Of a stretch of DNA of 64,000 bases, positions 8,163-17,314 are shown in pieces. A program made the translations under genes and the position numbers. Under the pieces are notes generated by a model. It saw nothing but the letters and a program-made list of their open reading frames with translations, did not search any database and was not told the DNA's origin. The first letter of the stretch is position 1. Each line of letters starts with the position of its first letter. This DNA comes from Betaproteobacteria bacterium (GTDB lineage Bacteria > Pseudomonadota > Gammaproteobacteria > Burkholderiales > Casimicrobiaceae). The DNA is taken from the NCBI GenBank assembly GCA_013298765.1, contig JAAFJA010000012.1:62001-126000 (forward strand), in the 5' to 3' direction.

Positions 8163-8249
8163 GACTTGACTTAAATTGGACCAAGTCAATGAATCGTAGA
8201 GTCTCTATTTTTACTCTTTAGTAAGCGTATCCCTTATTTAATCTGGGAT
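8163..8249. repeat. possible AT-core palindrome pair, divergent copy 2
   Basis: GACTTG...CAAGTC (8163-8187, AT-rich core) and ATCCCTTATTTAATCTGGGAT (8229-8249) are two palindromes 41 bases apart. The second resembles the right half of the element at 7036-7120. The spacing and core fit, but the left half is diverged. They fill part of the 7994-8370 gap, in which I see no gene. Confidence 0.35.
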
Positions 8250-8370
8250 AAATCGTTATTGCTGTAAGGTCTAAACGGAGAATTTCCTTCTTCACTAACC
8301 CCGTTTCTTAACCCGGTTCGTTTCAGTATTCAAGCGCGGTTGTCGCGCTCTTTCTAAGGAAGGCACTGAA

Positions 8371-9372
8371 ATGAAAACCGCTACCCACGCCCTCTCCCGC
8401 GATCGCGTCGCGTCACTCCCGCGTAGCGCGATCGCCACCGCATTGGCCGCGACCACTTGCGTCATCGCGCTGGCGGCAAACGTCGCCACCTCCCACGCAC
8501 GAATCTCGCCAAGCTACCCGTTAACGAGCCTAGGAAGTTCGATGCGCGTCGCTGTGGTGGATCGCACATCGGGGCAGATCCTGCCGGTTTATCAGTACCG
8601 TGGCGAATACTGGGTGGCTGGTGTGCCAGGTAACAAATATGCGGTTTCGATTTCCAGCCCCTCCGATGAGCGAATCCTCACGGTCGTTTCTGTCGACGGC
8701 GTGAACGTGCTTTCCGGTGAGACGGCGAGCACGAGCCAACGCGGCTATGTATTCCATCCAAAATCAACGTACCAAGTTGCGGGTTGGCGCAAAAGCGATC
8801 TTGAAGTAGCCGCCTTCACCTTTGCCTCATCACCGCAATCGTATGCCGCACGAACTGGACGACCATCGAATGTGGGCACCATCGGTGTCGCGATGTTTCG
8901 CGAGCGCTGGGTGGCGCCGCCGCAAGTGGAATCGCCCGCACCCCGCGAAGATTGGCGCTATCGCCAAGACGCACCGCAAAGCAAACTTGGCGGCAGTGCA
9001 AATTCACCTGCGCCTTTACCAGCACCAAGTGCCGCACCCGTTCCGCAAGCGCGCGACTCTGCCGAGAGCACGCGCAACGAAGTGGCAAAGCGCGGCAGCT
9101 TCGCTGAGCGCGCCGCCCCTAGCCGCGTAGAAGAGTCACTTGGCACGGCGCATGGCGCTCGCGAATATGATCGCGTGAGTCGAACGGAATTCGAACGCTT
9201 GAGCGATACGCCCTCTGAGGTGATTCGCATTCGCTACGACAGCTTTGTAAACCTCGTAGCGATGGGCGTGATTCCCGAACCACGTCGCCCGCGTGATCGC
9301 TCACCCAATCCCTTCCCGGATGCGTATGGCAACAATGGCTACGTGCCCGATCCACCACGCTGGTTCCGCTAG
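8371..9372 (+). CDS. hypothetical exported protein, Pro/Ala-rich linker
   Basis: Encodes 333 residues. An N-terminal hydrophobic stretch (about residues 18-36) ending in 'ATSHARI' looks like a signal peptide. A globular part follows (residues 50-150) with 'YQYRGEYWVAGVPGNKYAV', then a low-complexity Pro/Ala/Ser segment (about 185-225), and a proline-rich tail ending in PRWFR. The start has a good Shine-Dalgarno sequence (AAGGAAGG). The segment 'GVNVLSGETA' plus 'GYVFHPKSTYQVAGWRKS' resembles conserved uncharacterised envelope proteins. It lies just before an ECF sigma/anti-sigma pair and could be a target of it. Function unknown. Confidence 0.7.
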   Translation: MKTATHALSRDRVASLPRSAIATALAATTCVIALAANVATSHARISPSYPLTSLGSSMRVAVVDRTSGQILPVYQYRGEYWVAGVPGNKYAVSISSPSDERILTVVSVDGVNVLSGETASTSQRGYVFHPKSTYQVAGWRKSDLEVAAFTFASSPQSYAARTGRPSNVGTIGVAMFRERWVAPPQVESPAPREDWRYRQDAPQSKLGGSANSPAPLPAPSAAPVPQARDSAESTRNEVAKRGSFAERAAPSRVEESLGTAHGAREYDRVSRTEFERLSDTPSEVIRIRYDSFVNLVAMGVIPEPRRPRDRSPNPFPDAYGNNGYVPDPPRWFR

Positions 9373-9409
9373 TTCGGTTGCTTGACGCACCGTCGTCGGG
9401 AAACGCGTG

Positions 9410-9439
9410 CGCCCCGTCATCGCTCAAGTTGACGGGGCG
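9410..9439 (+). terminator. strong hairpin after the exported-protein gene
   Basis: CGCCCCGTCA (9410-9419) and TGACGGGGCG (9430-9439) form a perfect 10-base stem around a 10-base loop. It lies 37 bases after the stop at 9372 and before the sigma gene start at 9472. There is no clear T-tract, so it may end transcription only partly or stabilise the mRNA. Confidence 0.5.
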
Positions 9440-9471
9440 TATCGCTTGGAGCGATTGGCGATAATGCTCGA

Positions 9472-10086
9472 ATGACGGCTGCGGCAACGATTGATCCGAC
9501 GAGTGACGAGGCATTGATGCGGGCCTATGCGATGGGTAATGCGCGCGCTTTTGAGACGCTCTACGATCGACATGAGAAGCCGCTCTGGCGATTCGTGCTG
9601 CGTAGCGTTCGCGATGCGGACCTTGCCGACGACGTAGCGCAAGAGATTTGGTTGGCCGTGGCGCGGTCAGCTGAGCAATACGTTGCGAGCGCAAAATTTC
9701 GAACCTGGCTTTTCACCATGGCGCGCAATCGAGTGATTGATCTCGCGCGAACACGGAAGAATTTTCAAAGTCTTGATGAAGACACGGAAGACGGCGAATC
9801 GTATGGCTCGGCGCTGGCGGCAGACTCTCGGCTCGGCCCCGTGCGGCAACTTGAATCAAAGCAATCTGCTCACGAGCTGATTGCGGCCATTGAGGCACTC
9901 CCGAGCGATCAGCGCGAGGCATTCTTACTGCAGGCCGAGGCGGAGATGAGTGTCGAAGAAATTGCGGAGGCAACTCAGGTGAGCTTCGAAACCGCGAAAT
10001 CGCGGCTTCGGTACGCGCGAAACCGTCTACGGAGCCTTTTGCAAGGCGACAGCGAGACGCCCCCATCCACAGGAGTGCGAGCATGA
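9472..10086 (+). CDS. ECF RNA polymerase sigma factor
   Basis: Encodes a 204-residue sigma-70 family protein of the extracytoplasmic-function group. Region 2 is seen in 'FETLYDRHEKPLWRFVLR' and 'DDVAQEIWLAV', with the conserved 'FRTWLFTMARNRVIDLAR'. Region 4 is seen in 'ALPSDQREAFLLQAEAEMS' with the helix-turn-helix 'EEIAEATQVSFETAKSRLR'. Its stop overlaps the next start in ATGA, so it is translationally coupled to the membrane protein that follows, which is probably its anti-sigma factor. ECF factors switch on an envelope or stress regulon; the signal here is unknown. Confidence 0.9.
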   Translation: MTAAATIDPTSDEALMRAYAMGNARAFETLYDRHEKPLWRFVLRSVRDADLADDVAQEIWLAVARSAEQYVASAKFRTWLFTMARNRVIDLARTRKNFQSLDEDTEDGESYGSALAADSRLGPVRQLESKQSAHELIAAIEALPSDQREAFLLQAEAEMSVEEIAEATQVSFETAKSRLRYARNRLRSLLQGDSETPPSTGVRA

Positions 10087-11309
10087 GCAGTAATGAAGTG
10101 ACGCCTCTGAAAGGCATCGACGACGCGCTCGTGAAGCGCTATCACGAGGCGAGCGAACTGCTCGGCGAAGCGCCTCGCACGAGCGTGCGCTCACGCGTAC
10201 TCGCCGAAGCAGCTCGGGTTGCAGAGCAAAAACAAAGCAAAGCCACGGCCCCAGTTCGCGCTACAAAGCGTGCAGCGAATGATTCCAGCTGGCGCTACGC
10301 CTTGGCTGCGAGCGTGTTCATTGCAAGCGTTACAGGATTCATCGCGTTTCAGCTCACCACCGATCTTTCAGAAAATCGAGTTGCTGAGGTCGCGCCTCAG
10401 TCGAACGCGCCCGTCGCAGCCAACGTGTCAGAGGCGCCAGCAACACAATCAACGGGGACGCTTTCAGCGCCTTCGGCACGATCTTCGGCAGCATCTCCCG
10501 GAAGCGAAGTTGCGTCGTCATCCGCGCAGCCATCGACTGCAAGCGCGGCGCAATCCCGCACCTCAAGAAGCGACGCGAGCCCGCAAGCAGTCGCCAAGCG
10601 CGGCGTACCCGCTAGCGCTAACGAAGCCGCACCGACACCGCACACCGAGCAAAGCATCGCGATTGCGAGTCAAGCATCGGTTGCTGCGGAGCGCGCAAGA
10701 GCGCCGGAACGCGCCACTCTGCCTGCCCCTGCTCCAGCACCCGCCGCAGCCCCAACACCTGCCGCTCCAGCCGCCGCGGCCGCGCCAACGACTTTGCCCG
10801 CGCCACCCGGTCGTGGGGCAATGAGTGCGAGCGCCGATTCGGCGTTATTCTCAGCAGAATCCGCTGCGGCAGCGCCTGCGCCTGCGATGGCACGAAGTGC
10901 CCAACAGAAAGTGGGAGGCGCAGAAACTGCGCGCGCAAACGCCACAGGCCCCGATACAACTCGAGACGCTCGCGAACGCTTGGGCGACACCGCATCCGCA
11001 GCGCCGAAAGCGCTCGCGCGTGCACCGTCAGCGCAGGCTCAGCTTCGCAGCGCGGTGCAATCGGGGGATGTTGCGCAAATTGAGCGTGCTATCGCGATGG
11101 GGGCTGATCCCAACGCGCTCGACGCCGAAGGAGAGCTTCTACTGGTGCGCGCTGCGCGCATGGGCGCAGACCATGTGGTTACAGCCTTGCTTCAGGGTGG
11201 CGCACAATTGAACGCACGAAATTCGCGAGGCGAATCAGCGCTCGAAGCGGCTGAGCGGAGCAATCAACGAGCGATTGCGGAGCGCTTGCGCCACGCGGGC
11301 GCGCGCTAA
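10083..11309 (+). CDS. putative membrane anti-sigma factor with C-terminal ankyrin-like repeats
   Basis: Encodes 408 residues. A short cytoplasmic N-terminus (1-69) is followed by one membrane helix (71-91), a long Ala/Pro/Ser-rich linker (about 95-320), and a C-terminal domain with ankyrin-like repeats ('LRSAVQSGDVAQIERAIAMG', 'LLLVRAARMGADHVVTALL', 'NSRGESALEAAERSNQ'). It overlaps the sigma gene by four bases. Single-pass proteins coupled to ECF sigma genes are usually anti-sigma factors. The N-terminus lacks an obvious zinc-binding ZAS motif, so that role is inferred from position. A periplasmic ankyrin domain as the sensory part would be unusual. Confidence 0.7.
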   Translation: MSSNEVTPLKGIDDALVKRYHEASELLGEAPRTSVRSRVLAEAARVAEQKQSKATAPVRATKRAANDSSWRYALAASVFIASVTGFIAFQLTTDLSENRVAEVAPQSNAPVAANVSEAPATQSTGTLSAPSARSSAASPGSEVASSSAQPSTASAAQSRTSRSDASPQAVAKRGVPASANEAAPTPHTEQSIAIASQASVAAERARAPERATLPAPAPAPAAAPTPAAPAAAAAPTTLPAPPGRGAMSASADSALFSAESAAAAPAPAMARSAQQKVGGAETARANATGPDTTRDARERLGDTASAAPKALARAPSAQAQLRSAVQSGDVAQIERAIAMGADPNALDAEGELLLVRAARMGADHVVTALLQGGAQLNARNSRGESALEAAERSNQRAIAERLRHAGAR

Positions 11310-11315
11310 GCTCGT

Positions 11316-11534
11316 CTACGCAAAAAGCGTGGCGACACCTGAGAGTAAAGTAACGCCTACGAGCGCGCCGAGGATGCCAGCGCTCATGCTGTTACCGCCG
11401 CCGTTGTAAACACGCTTCGTGTCAGCAGTGCCGTTGGTATCTTCGTCGTAGCGAAAGTGCAAGTAGTACGCGCCGAGCAATATGAAGATTGCGGTGACTA
11501 AATTAAAAGTAAAGATCAAATGCAGCAGGTTCAT
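11316..11534 (-). CDS. small two-helix membrane protein
   Basis: Encodes 72 residues with two hydrophobic segments: residues 3-26 ('LLHLIFTFNLVTAIFILLGA') and 52-71. A polar, glycine- and asparagine-containing loop lies between them. A GGAGAG ribosome-binding sequence precedes the ATG. I do not recognise the family. It is convergent with the ankyrin-repeat gene, whose stop is only 6 bases away. Confidence 0.55.
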   Translation of the reverse strand: MNLLHLIFTFNLVTAIFILLGAYYLHFRYDEDTNGTADTKRVYNGGGNSMSAGILGALVGVTLLSGVATLFA

Positions 11535-11690
11535 GATGTCTCTCCAAAGACGTTGTGACTTGTTTCAATGGAGCGAACAATAAAGTTCCTGCGTTACTAG
11601 AGAAAGACAGCTGCGATGAGTCGCGGGTGCGCGGCGTGAAAAGCCAACAGACGCCTGTTTCGCGACGAGTAGCGGGTACGGTTCTGTATT

Positions 11691-11729
11691 GCGCGCCACG
11701 GGTAGCAAGCTATCCGTGGCGCGCTTTTT
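11691..11729 (+). terminator. intrinsic terminator
   Basis: GCGCGCCACGG (11691-11701) pairs perfectly with CCGTGGCGCGC (11714-11724) around a 12-base loop, followed by TTTTT (11725-11729). The T-tract is on the plus strand, so it stops rightward transcription from running into the antisense of the RND operon. The stem may also stabilise the 3' end of the RND transcript. Confidence 0.75.
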
Positions 11730-11737
11730 CCAGAATG

Positions 11738-14700
11738 TTACGGTCGCTTTACACGATACCAAGCGGCGTAAATCGCGGGGACGGCGAGGATCGTGAGCAC
11801 GGTTGCCACGATCAAACCTGCCATGATCGCAACCGCCATGGGGCCCCAAAGTACGCTGCGCGTCAGCGGAATCATCGCGAGAATTGCCGCAGCAGCGGTA
11901 AGCACGATGGGCCGGAAGCGCTGCACGGCGCTTTCACGCGCAGCAACCCAGGGATGCTCACCGGCCGCCATATGCTGCTTGATTTGATCAATCAAGATGA
12001 TCGTATTTCGCATGATGATGCCCATCAATGCAATGACGCCGAGCAGTGCGACGAATCCGAACGGCATCCGGAAAAGAAGCAATCCAATTGCTACGCCAAC
12101 GATCCCAAACGGAGCCGTGATCAGCACCATCGCTGACAGCGAGAAGCTTTGCAGCTGCAGCATCAAGAGCGCGAGCCAAACGAAGAGCATGAGCGGCGCG
12201 CCCGCGTTGATTGAAGCCTGCGCTTTCGCGTTTTCTTCGAACGCTCCGCCTGCATCGATGCGGTAGCCCGGCGGGAGCTTCGCACGAATGGGGTCAAGCA
12301 ATGGATTGATCTTGCCCGAGACATCGGGCGCCTGCACGCCTTCAACGATATCTGAGCGCACCGACAACGTTGGCACCCGCGAGTAGCGACGAATGATCGG
12401 TTCCTCCATCACCTGTTTCACAGTCGCCACCTGCGCGAGTGGCACGTAGCGGCCGCTCGCCGTTGGGATTTGCAAATCGGTAATGTTTGCGATGGCGAGC
12501 CGCTCTGCAGCGGGGCCGCGAATGACGACATCGATCAGGCGATCACGCTCGCGGAATTGCCCAATCGTTGCGCCCGAGACTGCACCACCGAGTGATCGCG
12601 CGATGGCGAGCGAGGTTACGCCAACCGCGCGAGCGCGGTCTTGATCCACCTCGATTTGAATCGCAGGGGTTCGATCACCCCAATCGGTGTTCACTTCCAC
12701 CGTGTGCGGATTCGCGCGCAATACGGTTGCAACCTCATCGCCGATTCTCTTGAGCTCAGCGACATCCGGGCCGCTCACCCGGAAAATGACTGGATACGCA
12801 ACGGGCGGGCCGAGCGGGGTGCGCAAGGCGCGTCCGCGCACACCCGGAAAGTTAGTCTCGAGTTCGTTACGCAGTTTCGCTGTGAGGCGATCGCGCGCCT
12901 CAACGCTGTCGGTCAAGATCAACGTGTGCGAGAAGTTTGGTCGGAAGAGCTCCTGATTTAGCGATAGGAAGTAGCGCGGTAACGAATTGCCAACGCTCGT
13001 GACAAATGTCTTCACGTCGTTATCGGCGCGAAGAATTGCTTCGAGCTTTTCGACCTGCGTTTCAGTCGCTTGAAAACTTGAGCCCTCGGGAAGCCACATC
13101 TCAACCATCACCTCAGTGCGGTCGCTCGTTGGGAAGAATTGCTTCTGTGTGAGCCCCATGCCAACCACGCCGACCGCGAAGCCGACGACAGTGAAGACGA
13201 TTGTTTTCCAGCGGTGCTCAATACACCAATCGATGATGCGGCGTAAGCGCTGATAAAACGGCGTGTCGAAGTGCTCATGGCCGTGACCAGCGCTCGCACC
13301 TACAGCTCCCTTCGGGCGGCGCAGGATCCAGTATCCAAACAACGGAGTAGCAATGATCGCGGCGAACCAGGAGATCACCAATGCGATCGTTGTTACGCTG
13401 AACATGTCGAACGTGTATTCGCCCGTGGCTGAGCGGGCCATCGCAATCGGCAAGAACCCCGCAGCGGTAACCAAGGTGCCGGATAACATCGGCCACGCAG
13501 TACTCGTATAGGCGAAAGTTGCTGCTGCGAACTTATCAAACCCCTCTTCGAGCTTTCGCACCATCATCTCAACCACGATCATGGCATCGTCCACGAGCAG
13601 GCCGAGCGCAATAATCAGCGCGCCTGTTGAGATCCGATGCAGATCGATATTGAATATCCGCATGGCAAGGAATGTGGCCAACAGCACGAGCGGAATGGTG
13701 AGTGCAACGACCGCACCTGCTCGCCACCCAAGCGCGATGAAGCTCACTGCAAGTACGATCGCAATCGCTTCGATGAGCGCGCGCATGAAGGTGCCCACTG
13801 CTTGTTTCACCACACGCGGCTGATCGGAGACCTGCGAAAACTCAACTCCAACTTGTAAATCGCCTTTGATGCGCGCCATCTCCCGGGTCAGATTGTCACC
13901 GAGGCGCAGCACATCGCCGTCTGATTTCATCGACACTGCAAGCGCAATCGAGGGTTTGCTACCAAAGCGCATGGTTTGGAACGGTGGATCGGCATAGCCG
14001 CGCGTCACCGAAGCGATGTCGCCCAAGCGAACAGTTTTGCCGGCAACCGTGAGCTCAAGATCGCGCACGGCTTTTACCGAATCGAGCACGCCGCTGACAC
14101 GCAGTGCAATCGCATTGTCTTTTGTTTGGATCACGCCCGCCGGAACAATCGCGTTCTGCGCTTGCAACTGATTGGCGATTGATACTGCATCGATGCCGAG
14201 CGACGCAATCTTCGCGTTGGCAAGTTCAACGTAGATTTTGTCGTCAACAACGCCGATGAGCTCGATCTTCGAAACATCGGGAATCCTGAGCAATTCTTGG
14301 CGAACTGCCTCGACTTGATCGCGCAGCTCCGACATCGTAAATCCATCGCCCGTGAAGGCATAGATTGAACCGAAGACATCGCCAAACTCGTCGTTAAAGA
14401 ATGGCCCGATTGCTTCCGGCGGCAGCGTGTGCCGAATGTCCTGAACTTTCTTTCGCACTTGATACCAGAGCGCTTGCACGTCTTTGCGCGGCGCAGTGTC
14501 TTCAAGTTCAAGAATGATGAGCGATTCGCCCGGCTTGGAATAGCTTTGAGTGCGCTTGAAATACGGCATCTCCTGGAGCTTCTTCTCAAGGCGATCAGTG
14601 ACTTGCTGGTCCACCTGTGATGTTGTCGCGCCAGGCCACAACATCCGTACCGTTACGGCGCGGAATGTGAAGTTTGGGTCTTCACGCTGGCCGAGTGCGA

Positions 14701-14815
14701 AATACGCTGCGAGCCCCGCGATAGCAATGGCGAGGATAAAAAAGAGCGTGAGCTGTTGGTGGCGGAGCGCTGCGGCGGAGACGTTACCGCGCAGATTTGC
14801 GGATGCGTCAGTCAT
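11738..14815 (-). CDS. RND-family efflux pump, inner-membrane permease
   Basis: Encodes a 1025-residue resistance-nodulation-division transporter, the usual length for proton-driven tripartite pumps. After the first membrane helix comes the porter domain ('REDPNFTFRAVTVRMLWPGA'). The transmembrane helix 4 motif 'GLLVDDAMIVVEMM' holds the paired aspartates of the proton relay. The second half repeats the plan ('TAPFGIVGVAIGLLL', 'GVIALMGIIMRNTIILIDQI'). It overlaps the adaptor gene by four bases and lies downstream of a TetR gene on the same strand. No outer-membrane channel is encoded here. The drug or metabolite exported cannot be told from sequence. Confidence 0.93.
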   Translation of the reverse strand: MTDASANLRGNVSAAALRHQQLTLFFILAIAIAGLAAYFALGQREDPNFTFRAVTVRMLWPGATTSQVDQQVTDRLEKKLQEMPYFKRTQSYSKPGESLIILELEDTAPRKDVQALWYQVRKKVQDIRHTLPPEAIGPFFNDEFGDVFGSIYAFTGDGFTMSELRDQVEAVRQELLRIPDVSKIELIGVVDDKIYVELANAKIASLGIDAVSIANQLQAQNAIVPAGVIQTKDNAIALRVSGVLDSVKAVRDLELTVAGKTVRLGDIASVTRGYADPPFQTMRFGSKPSIALAVSMKSDGDVLRLGDNLTREMARIKGDLQVGVEFSQVSDQPRVVKQAVGTFMRALIEAIAIVLAVSFIALGWRAGAVVALTIPLVLLATFLAMRIFNIDLHRISTGALIIALGLLVDDAMIVVEMMVRKLEEGFDKFAAATFAYTSTAWPMLSGTLVTAAGFLPIAMARSATGEYTFDMFSVTTIALVISWFAAIIATPLFGYWILRRPKGAVGASAGHGHEHFDTPFYQRLRRIIDWCIEHRWKTIVFTVVGFAVGVVGMGLTQKQFFPTSDRTEVMVEMWLPEGSSFQATETQVEKLEAILRADNDVKTFVTSVGNSLPRYFLSLNQELFRPNFSHTLILTDSVEARDRLTAKLRNELETNFPGVRGRALRTPLGPPVAYPVIFRVSGPDVAELKRIGDEVATVLRANPHTVEVNTDWGDRTPAIQIEVDQDRARAVGVTSLAIARSLGGAVSGATIGQFRERDRLIDVVIRGPAAERLAIANITDLQIPTASGRYVPLAQVATVKQVMEEPIIRRYSRVPTLSVRSDIVEGVQAPDVSGKINPLLDPIRAKLPPGYRIDAGGAFEENAKAQASINAGAPLMLFVWLALLMLQLQSFSLSAMVLITAPFGIVGVAIGLLLFRMPFGFVALLGVIALMGIIMRNTIILIDQIKQHMAAGEHPWVAARESAVQRFRPIVLTAAAAILAMIPLTRSVLWGPMAVAIMAGLIVATVLTILAVPAIYAAWYRVKRP

Positions 14816-16113
14816 GGCTTTTTAGCCTCAGAGGTTGAGGCTTTGTTTGATTGGGGCAAAGCAGATTTTTGATCTTTTTTCGCCGCATCTGATTTTGTAG
14901 CGCTAGCCCCGCTATTTGCTTGCTTTGGCGGATTTGGCTGATTAGTTGGAGCCGCCTCTACTAGACGGATTCGTTGACCTGGCTGCAGCAAATTCGCGCC
15001 TGCAGTGACCAGTAGGTCGCCCGCCTTTAAGCCGTTCGGGATGATTACGCCGTCGTTCGTACTCTCCCCGAGCGTCACTTCTACGGGCTTTACGGTCTCC
15101 GTTGCGCGATCAACGAGCCACACGCGGGTTGCGTTATCACGCGTGTAGAGCGCGGTGTTCGGGATGACAATTTTTTGTCCTGTCGCTGTTTCGGTTCGTA
15201 CCGTCGCACTCATGCCGAGTTTCACCTCATCGCCCGCATCGATAAGGCTCAAGCGCGCGGCGTAGGTGCGGCTTTGCGGATCAGCGGCGGGGGAGAGTTC
15301 GCGCAACTTTGCGCGAGCAAATTTACCAGGCACAGCGTCAAACGCGACTAGAAACCCAGCCGCCGATTTAAGTTGCGTGAGCGCTCGTTCAGGCGCATTG
15401 ATCAACACTTCCCGTTCGCCCAATTGCGCAACTCGGATTACGGACTGTCCCGCAGATACAACGCTGCCCGCTTCCACATCAACGCCAACCACGACGCCCG
15501 CGCGATCCGCAGTGAGCGTTTGGAAATTAAGCCCGTTTTGCACGCTTGCGAGCTGCGAGCGCGCTGCATTGAATCGCGCGACAGCGGCATCGGTGGCAGC
15601 CTTTTGGCGCTCAAGCGACGCTCCGCTCACAAAGCCTTTTTCGCGGAGTTCGATTTGTCGCTTCAGCTCGCTTTGCTGAAACTGAAGATCGGTTCTCGCC
15701 ACTTCGACCTGCGCGGCTTGCGCGTTGATATTCGGCAGCACATCTTGCGAATCGAGGACAGCCAGAACCTGGCCTGCTTTCACTTCTTGCCCAACATCGA
15801 CCATCCGCTTCGCGATCTTTCCTGCTACGCGGAAGCCATAGCGCTGCTCAAAGCGTGCGCGCACCTCGCCAGGTAGATACATTGCGTCTGAGAGATCGCT
15901 CGACCCCACCACGAGCGTGCGAACCGGCCGCGGTAACTCCGTTTTGGTGGGCGTTTGTACGGCGCCGCTTGAGGCCGCAGCTTTCGCGTTGGCTTCATCG
16001 CTCTTGCCACAGCCGCTCAGAGCGAGCGCAGCAGACGCGATCAAGGCCAGCGATAGCAAACTTCGCTGACGGAGAAAGGAAAGTGAGGAGGAGGGAGTCT
16101 TTATTCGTCTCAT
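14812..16113 (-). CDS. RND efflux periplasmic adaptor lipoprotein (MFP)
   Basis: Encodes a 433-residue membrane-fusion protein. The signal peptide ends in the lipobox 'LSGC' (Cys35), so it should be lipid-anchored. The first lipoyl half is 'VAGKIAKRMVDVGQEVKAGQ', followed by a helical hairpin (about 125-185), a second lipoyl half with 'AGVVVGVDVEAGSVVSAGQ', and beta-barrel/membrane-proximal domains. The tail from about residue 385 is a Lys/Ala/Ser-rich low-complexity extension. It bridges the RND permease to an outer-membrane channel. Its stop overlaps the permease start, so the two are co-translated. Confidence 0.92.
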   Translation of the reverse strand: MRRIKTPSSSLSFLRQRSLLSLALIASAALALSGCGKSDEANAKAAASSGAVQTPTKTELPRPVRTLVVGSSDLSDAMYLPGEVRARFEQRYGFRVAGKIAKRMVDVGQEVKAGQVLAVLDSQDVLPNINAQAAQVEVARTDLQFQQSELKRQIELREKGFVSGASLERQKAATDAAVARFNAARSQLASVQNGLNFQTLTADRAGVVVGVDVEAGSVVSAGQSVIRVAQLGEREVLINAPERALTQLKSAAGFLVAFDAVPGKFARAKLRELSPAADPQSRTYAARLSLIDAGDEVKLGMSATVRTETATGQKIVIPNTALYTRDNATRVWLVDRATETVKPVEVTLGESTNDGVIIPNGLKAGDLLVTAGANLLQPGQRIRLVEAAPTNQPNPPKQANSGASATKSDAAKKDQKSALPQSNKASTSEAKKP

Positions 16114-16207
16114 GATTCGCCTTCGTGTTTTATTGGGGCGTTACGTTTTGTTGATTTCGCTTGAGGAGGTTCGTTGAGCCTTGGGCTTCTTTTTCGCTAT
16201 CTTCTTG

Positions 16208-16996
16208 TTAAGTGTCTTTTCGGTGAGGATCACCGATCGTGGCGTACCAGTAGCGACTGAGTGCGAGCATCGACTCATCGCGAAAACTATTCAGCCCGAT
16301 GTCGGTGGGGCGCTGCGGCGCATGGCCAACATCACCTAGCAGGTGATAGAGGCCAATCATCATTGCGTAGCTGTGGTTGAGCAGTCGTAGCCCTTCTCCA
16401 GCGCCAAGCTGGGGGTAGTGCCGCTCAAGCCCAGCACCTGCGCGCAGAAGCCAACTGGTAAGAAGTTGCTTAAAGGTGAGCGCGGATTGCATCGGCACGC
16501 TCCCGTCGGGTAGCCCGACGCAGACGGCGACGAGCGGAAAGTACAGCTCGTTATCGAACATGTGCTTCGCCACCATGCCACGCATGTAGTCAAAGTCGAT
16601 GTTTTTCTTCTCGCCGTGCGGGAAGCCACACTCCAGATCCGCAATGAGTTCGGTGAAAAACGCCTCAGCATTTCGCATATGAAGCGCGAGATAAATCTCT
16701 TCCTTGGTTTGAAAGTAGAGATAGACCGTGCCTTTAGCGAGCCCCGCAGCGCGAGCGACCTCGGCAACGTTGGCATATTCATGCGTTTGCCGAAAGAGCG
16801 ATTCGGCGGCATGCAGGATGCTCGCCCGACGCGCCTCTTTGTCCGCTGCGTCCGTGGCACGCGATCGTTTCGGGCATCTGAGCAAGGCCTTAAATGGCTC
16901 TTTGCTAGCGTCCGTGCCTGCGCCGTCCTCGCCTGAACGATGATGGTCATCGTGCAACGAAAACGCGTCTTTAATTATTTTCTTCAGAGGCGGCAT
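16208..16996 (-). CDS. TetR-family repressor of the efflux operon
   Basis: Encodes 262 residues. The TetR helix-turn-helix is at about residues 60-105: 'ARRASILHAAESLFRQ', 'NVAEVARAAGLAKGTVYLYF', 'TKEEIYLAL'. The C-terminal ligand domain is not assignable to a compound. An unusually long polar N-terminal arm (about 50 residues) precedes the DNA-binding domain; a shorter start is possible. It is upstream of the adaptor and permease on the same strand (94-base gap), and two dyads lie in front of it at 17056-17102. This fits an autoregulated TetR-adaptor-pump operon. Confidence 0.88.
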   Translation of the reverse strand: MPPLKKIIKDAFSLHDDHHRSGEDGAGTDASKEPFKALLRCPKRSRATDAADKEARRASILHAAESLFRQTHEYANVAEVARAAGLAKGTVYLYFQTKEEIYLALHMRNAEAFFTELIADLECGFPHGEKKNIDFDYMRGMVAKHMFDNELYFPLVAVCVGLPDGSVPMQSALTFKQLLTSWLLRAGAGLERHYPQLGAGEGLRLLNHSYAMMIGLYHLLGDVGHAPQRPTDIGLNSFRDESMLALSRYWYATIGDPHRKDT

Positions 16997-17055
16997 GGAT
17001 GTGACAACGATCTTCAGCAGTGCGAGTGCGACGTATACCCGTGTGAGTTGGAGTT

Positions 17056-17102
17056 AAATGACCTTTGGTCATTTCGGTTTATTTTTAACTGACCCACGGT
17101 CA
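17056..17102. promoter_or_regulatory. twin TetR operators
   Basis: AAATGACCTTTGGTCATTT (17056-17074) is a perfect 19-base palindrome. A second dyad with the same half-sites, TGACCCACGGTCA, is at 17090-17102. Their centres are 31 bases apart, about three helical turns. Both are 60-106 bases upstream of the TetR start at 16996 and also upstream of the divergent methyltransferase gene. The half-site TGACC matches typical TetR operators. Confidence 0.7.
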
Positions 17103-17314
17103 TTAGTCAAACGCTTTGTCTATATTTTATAAATCAAGCGATCGTCCAATATTTCTAAGGCTTAGACGCTTATTACGTCGTAATCGCTTTCTCAAATAAA
17201 TGAGCTTTCTTCCATTATTTACATCGATATCTGCATCTAGCTCACTTCGACAGTTGATTGTGTAACCGCGCGCGCTGATTCCGCGAACTTTCAGCACATC
17301 ATCGAAGTTGACCC

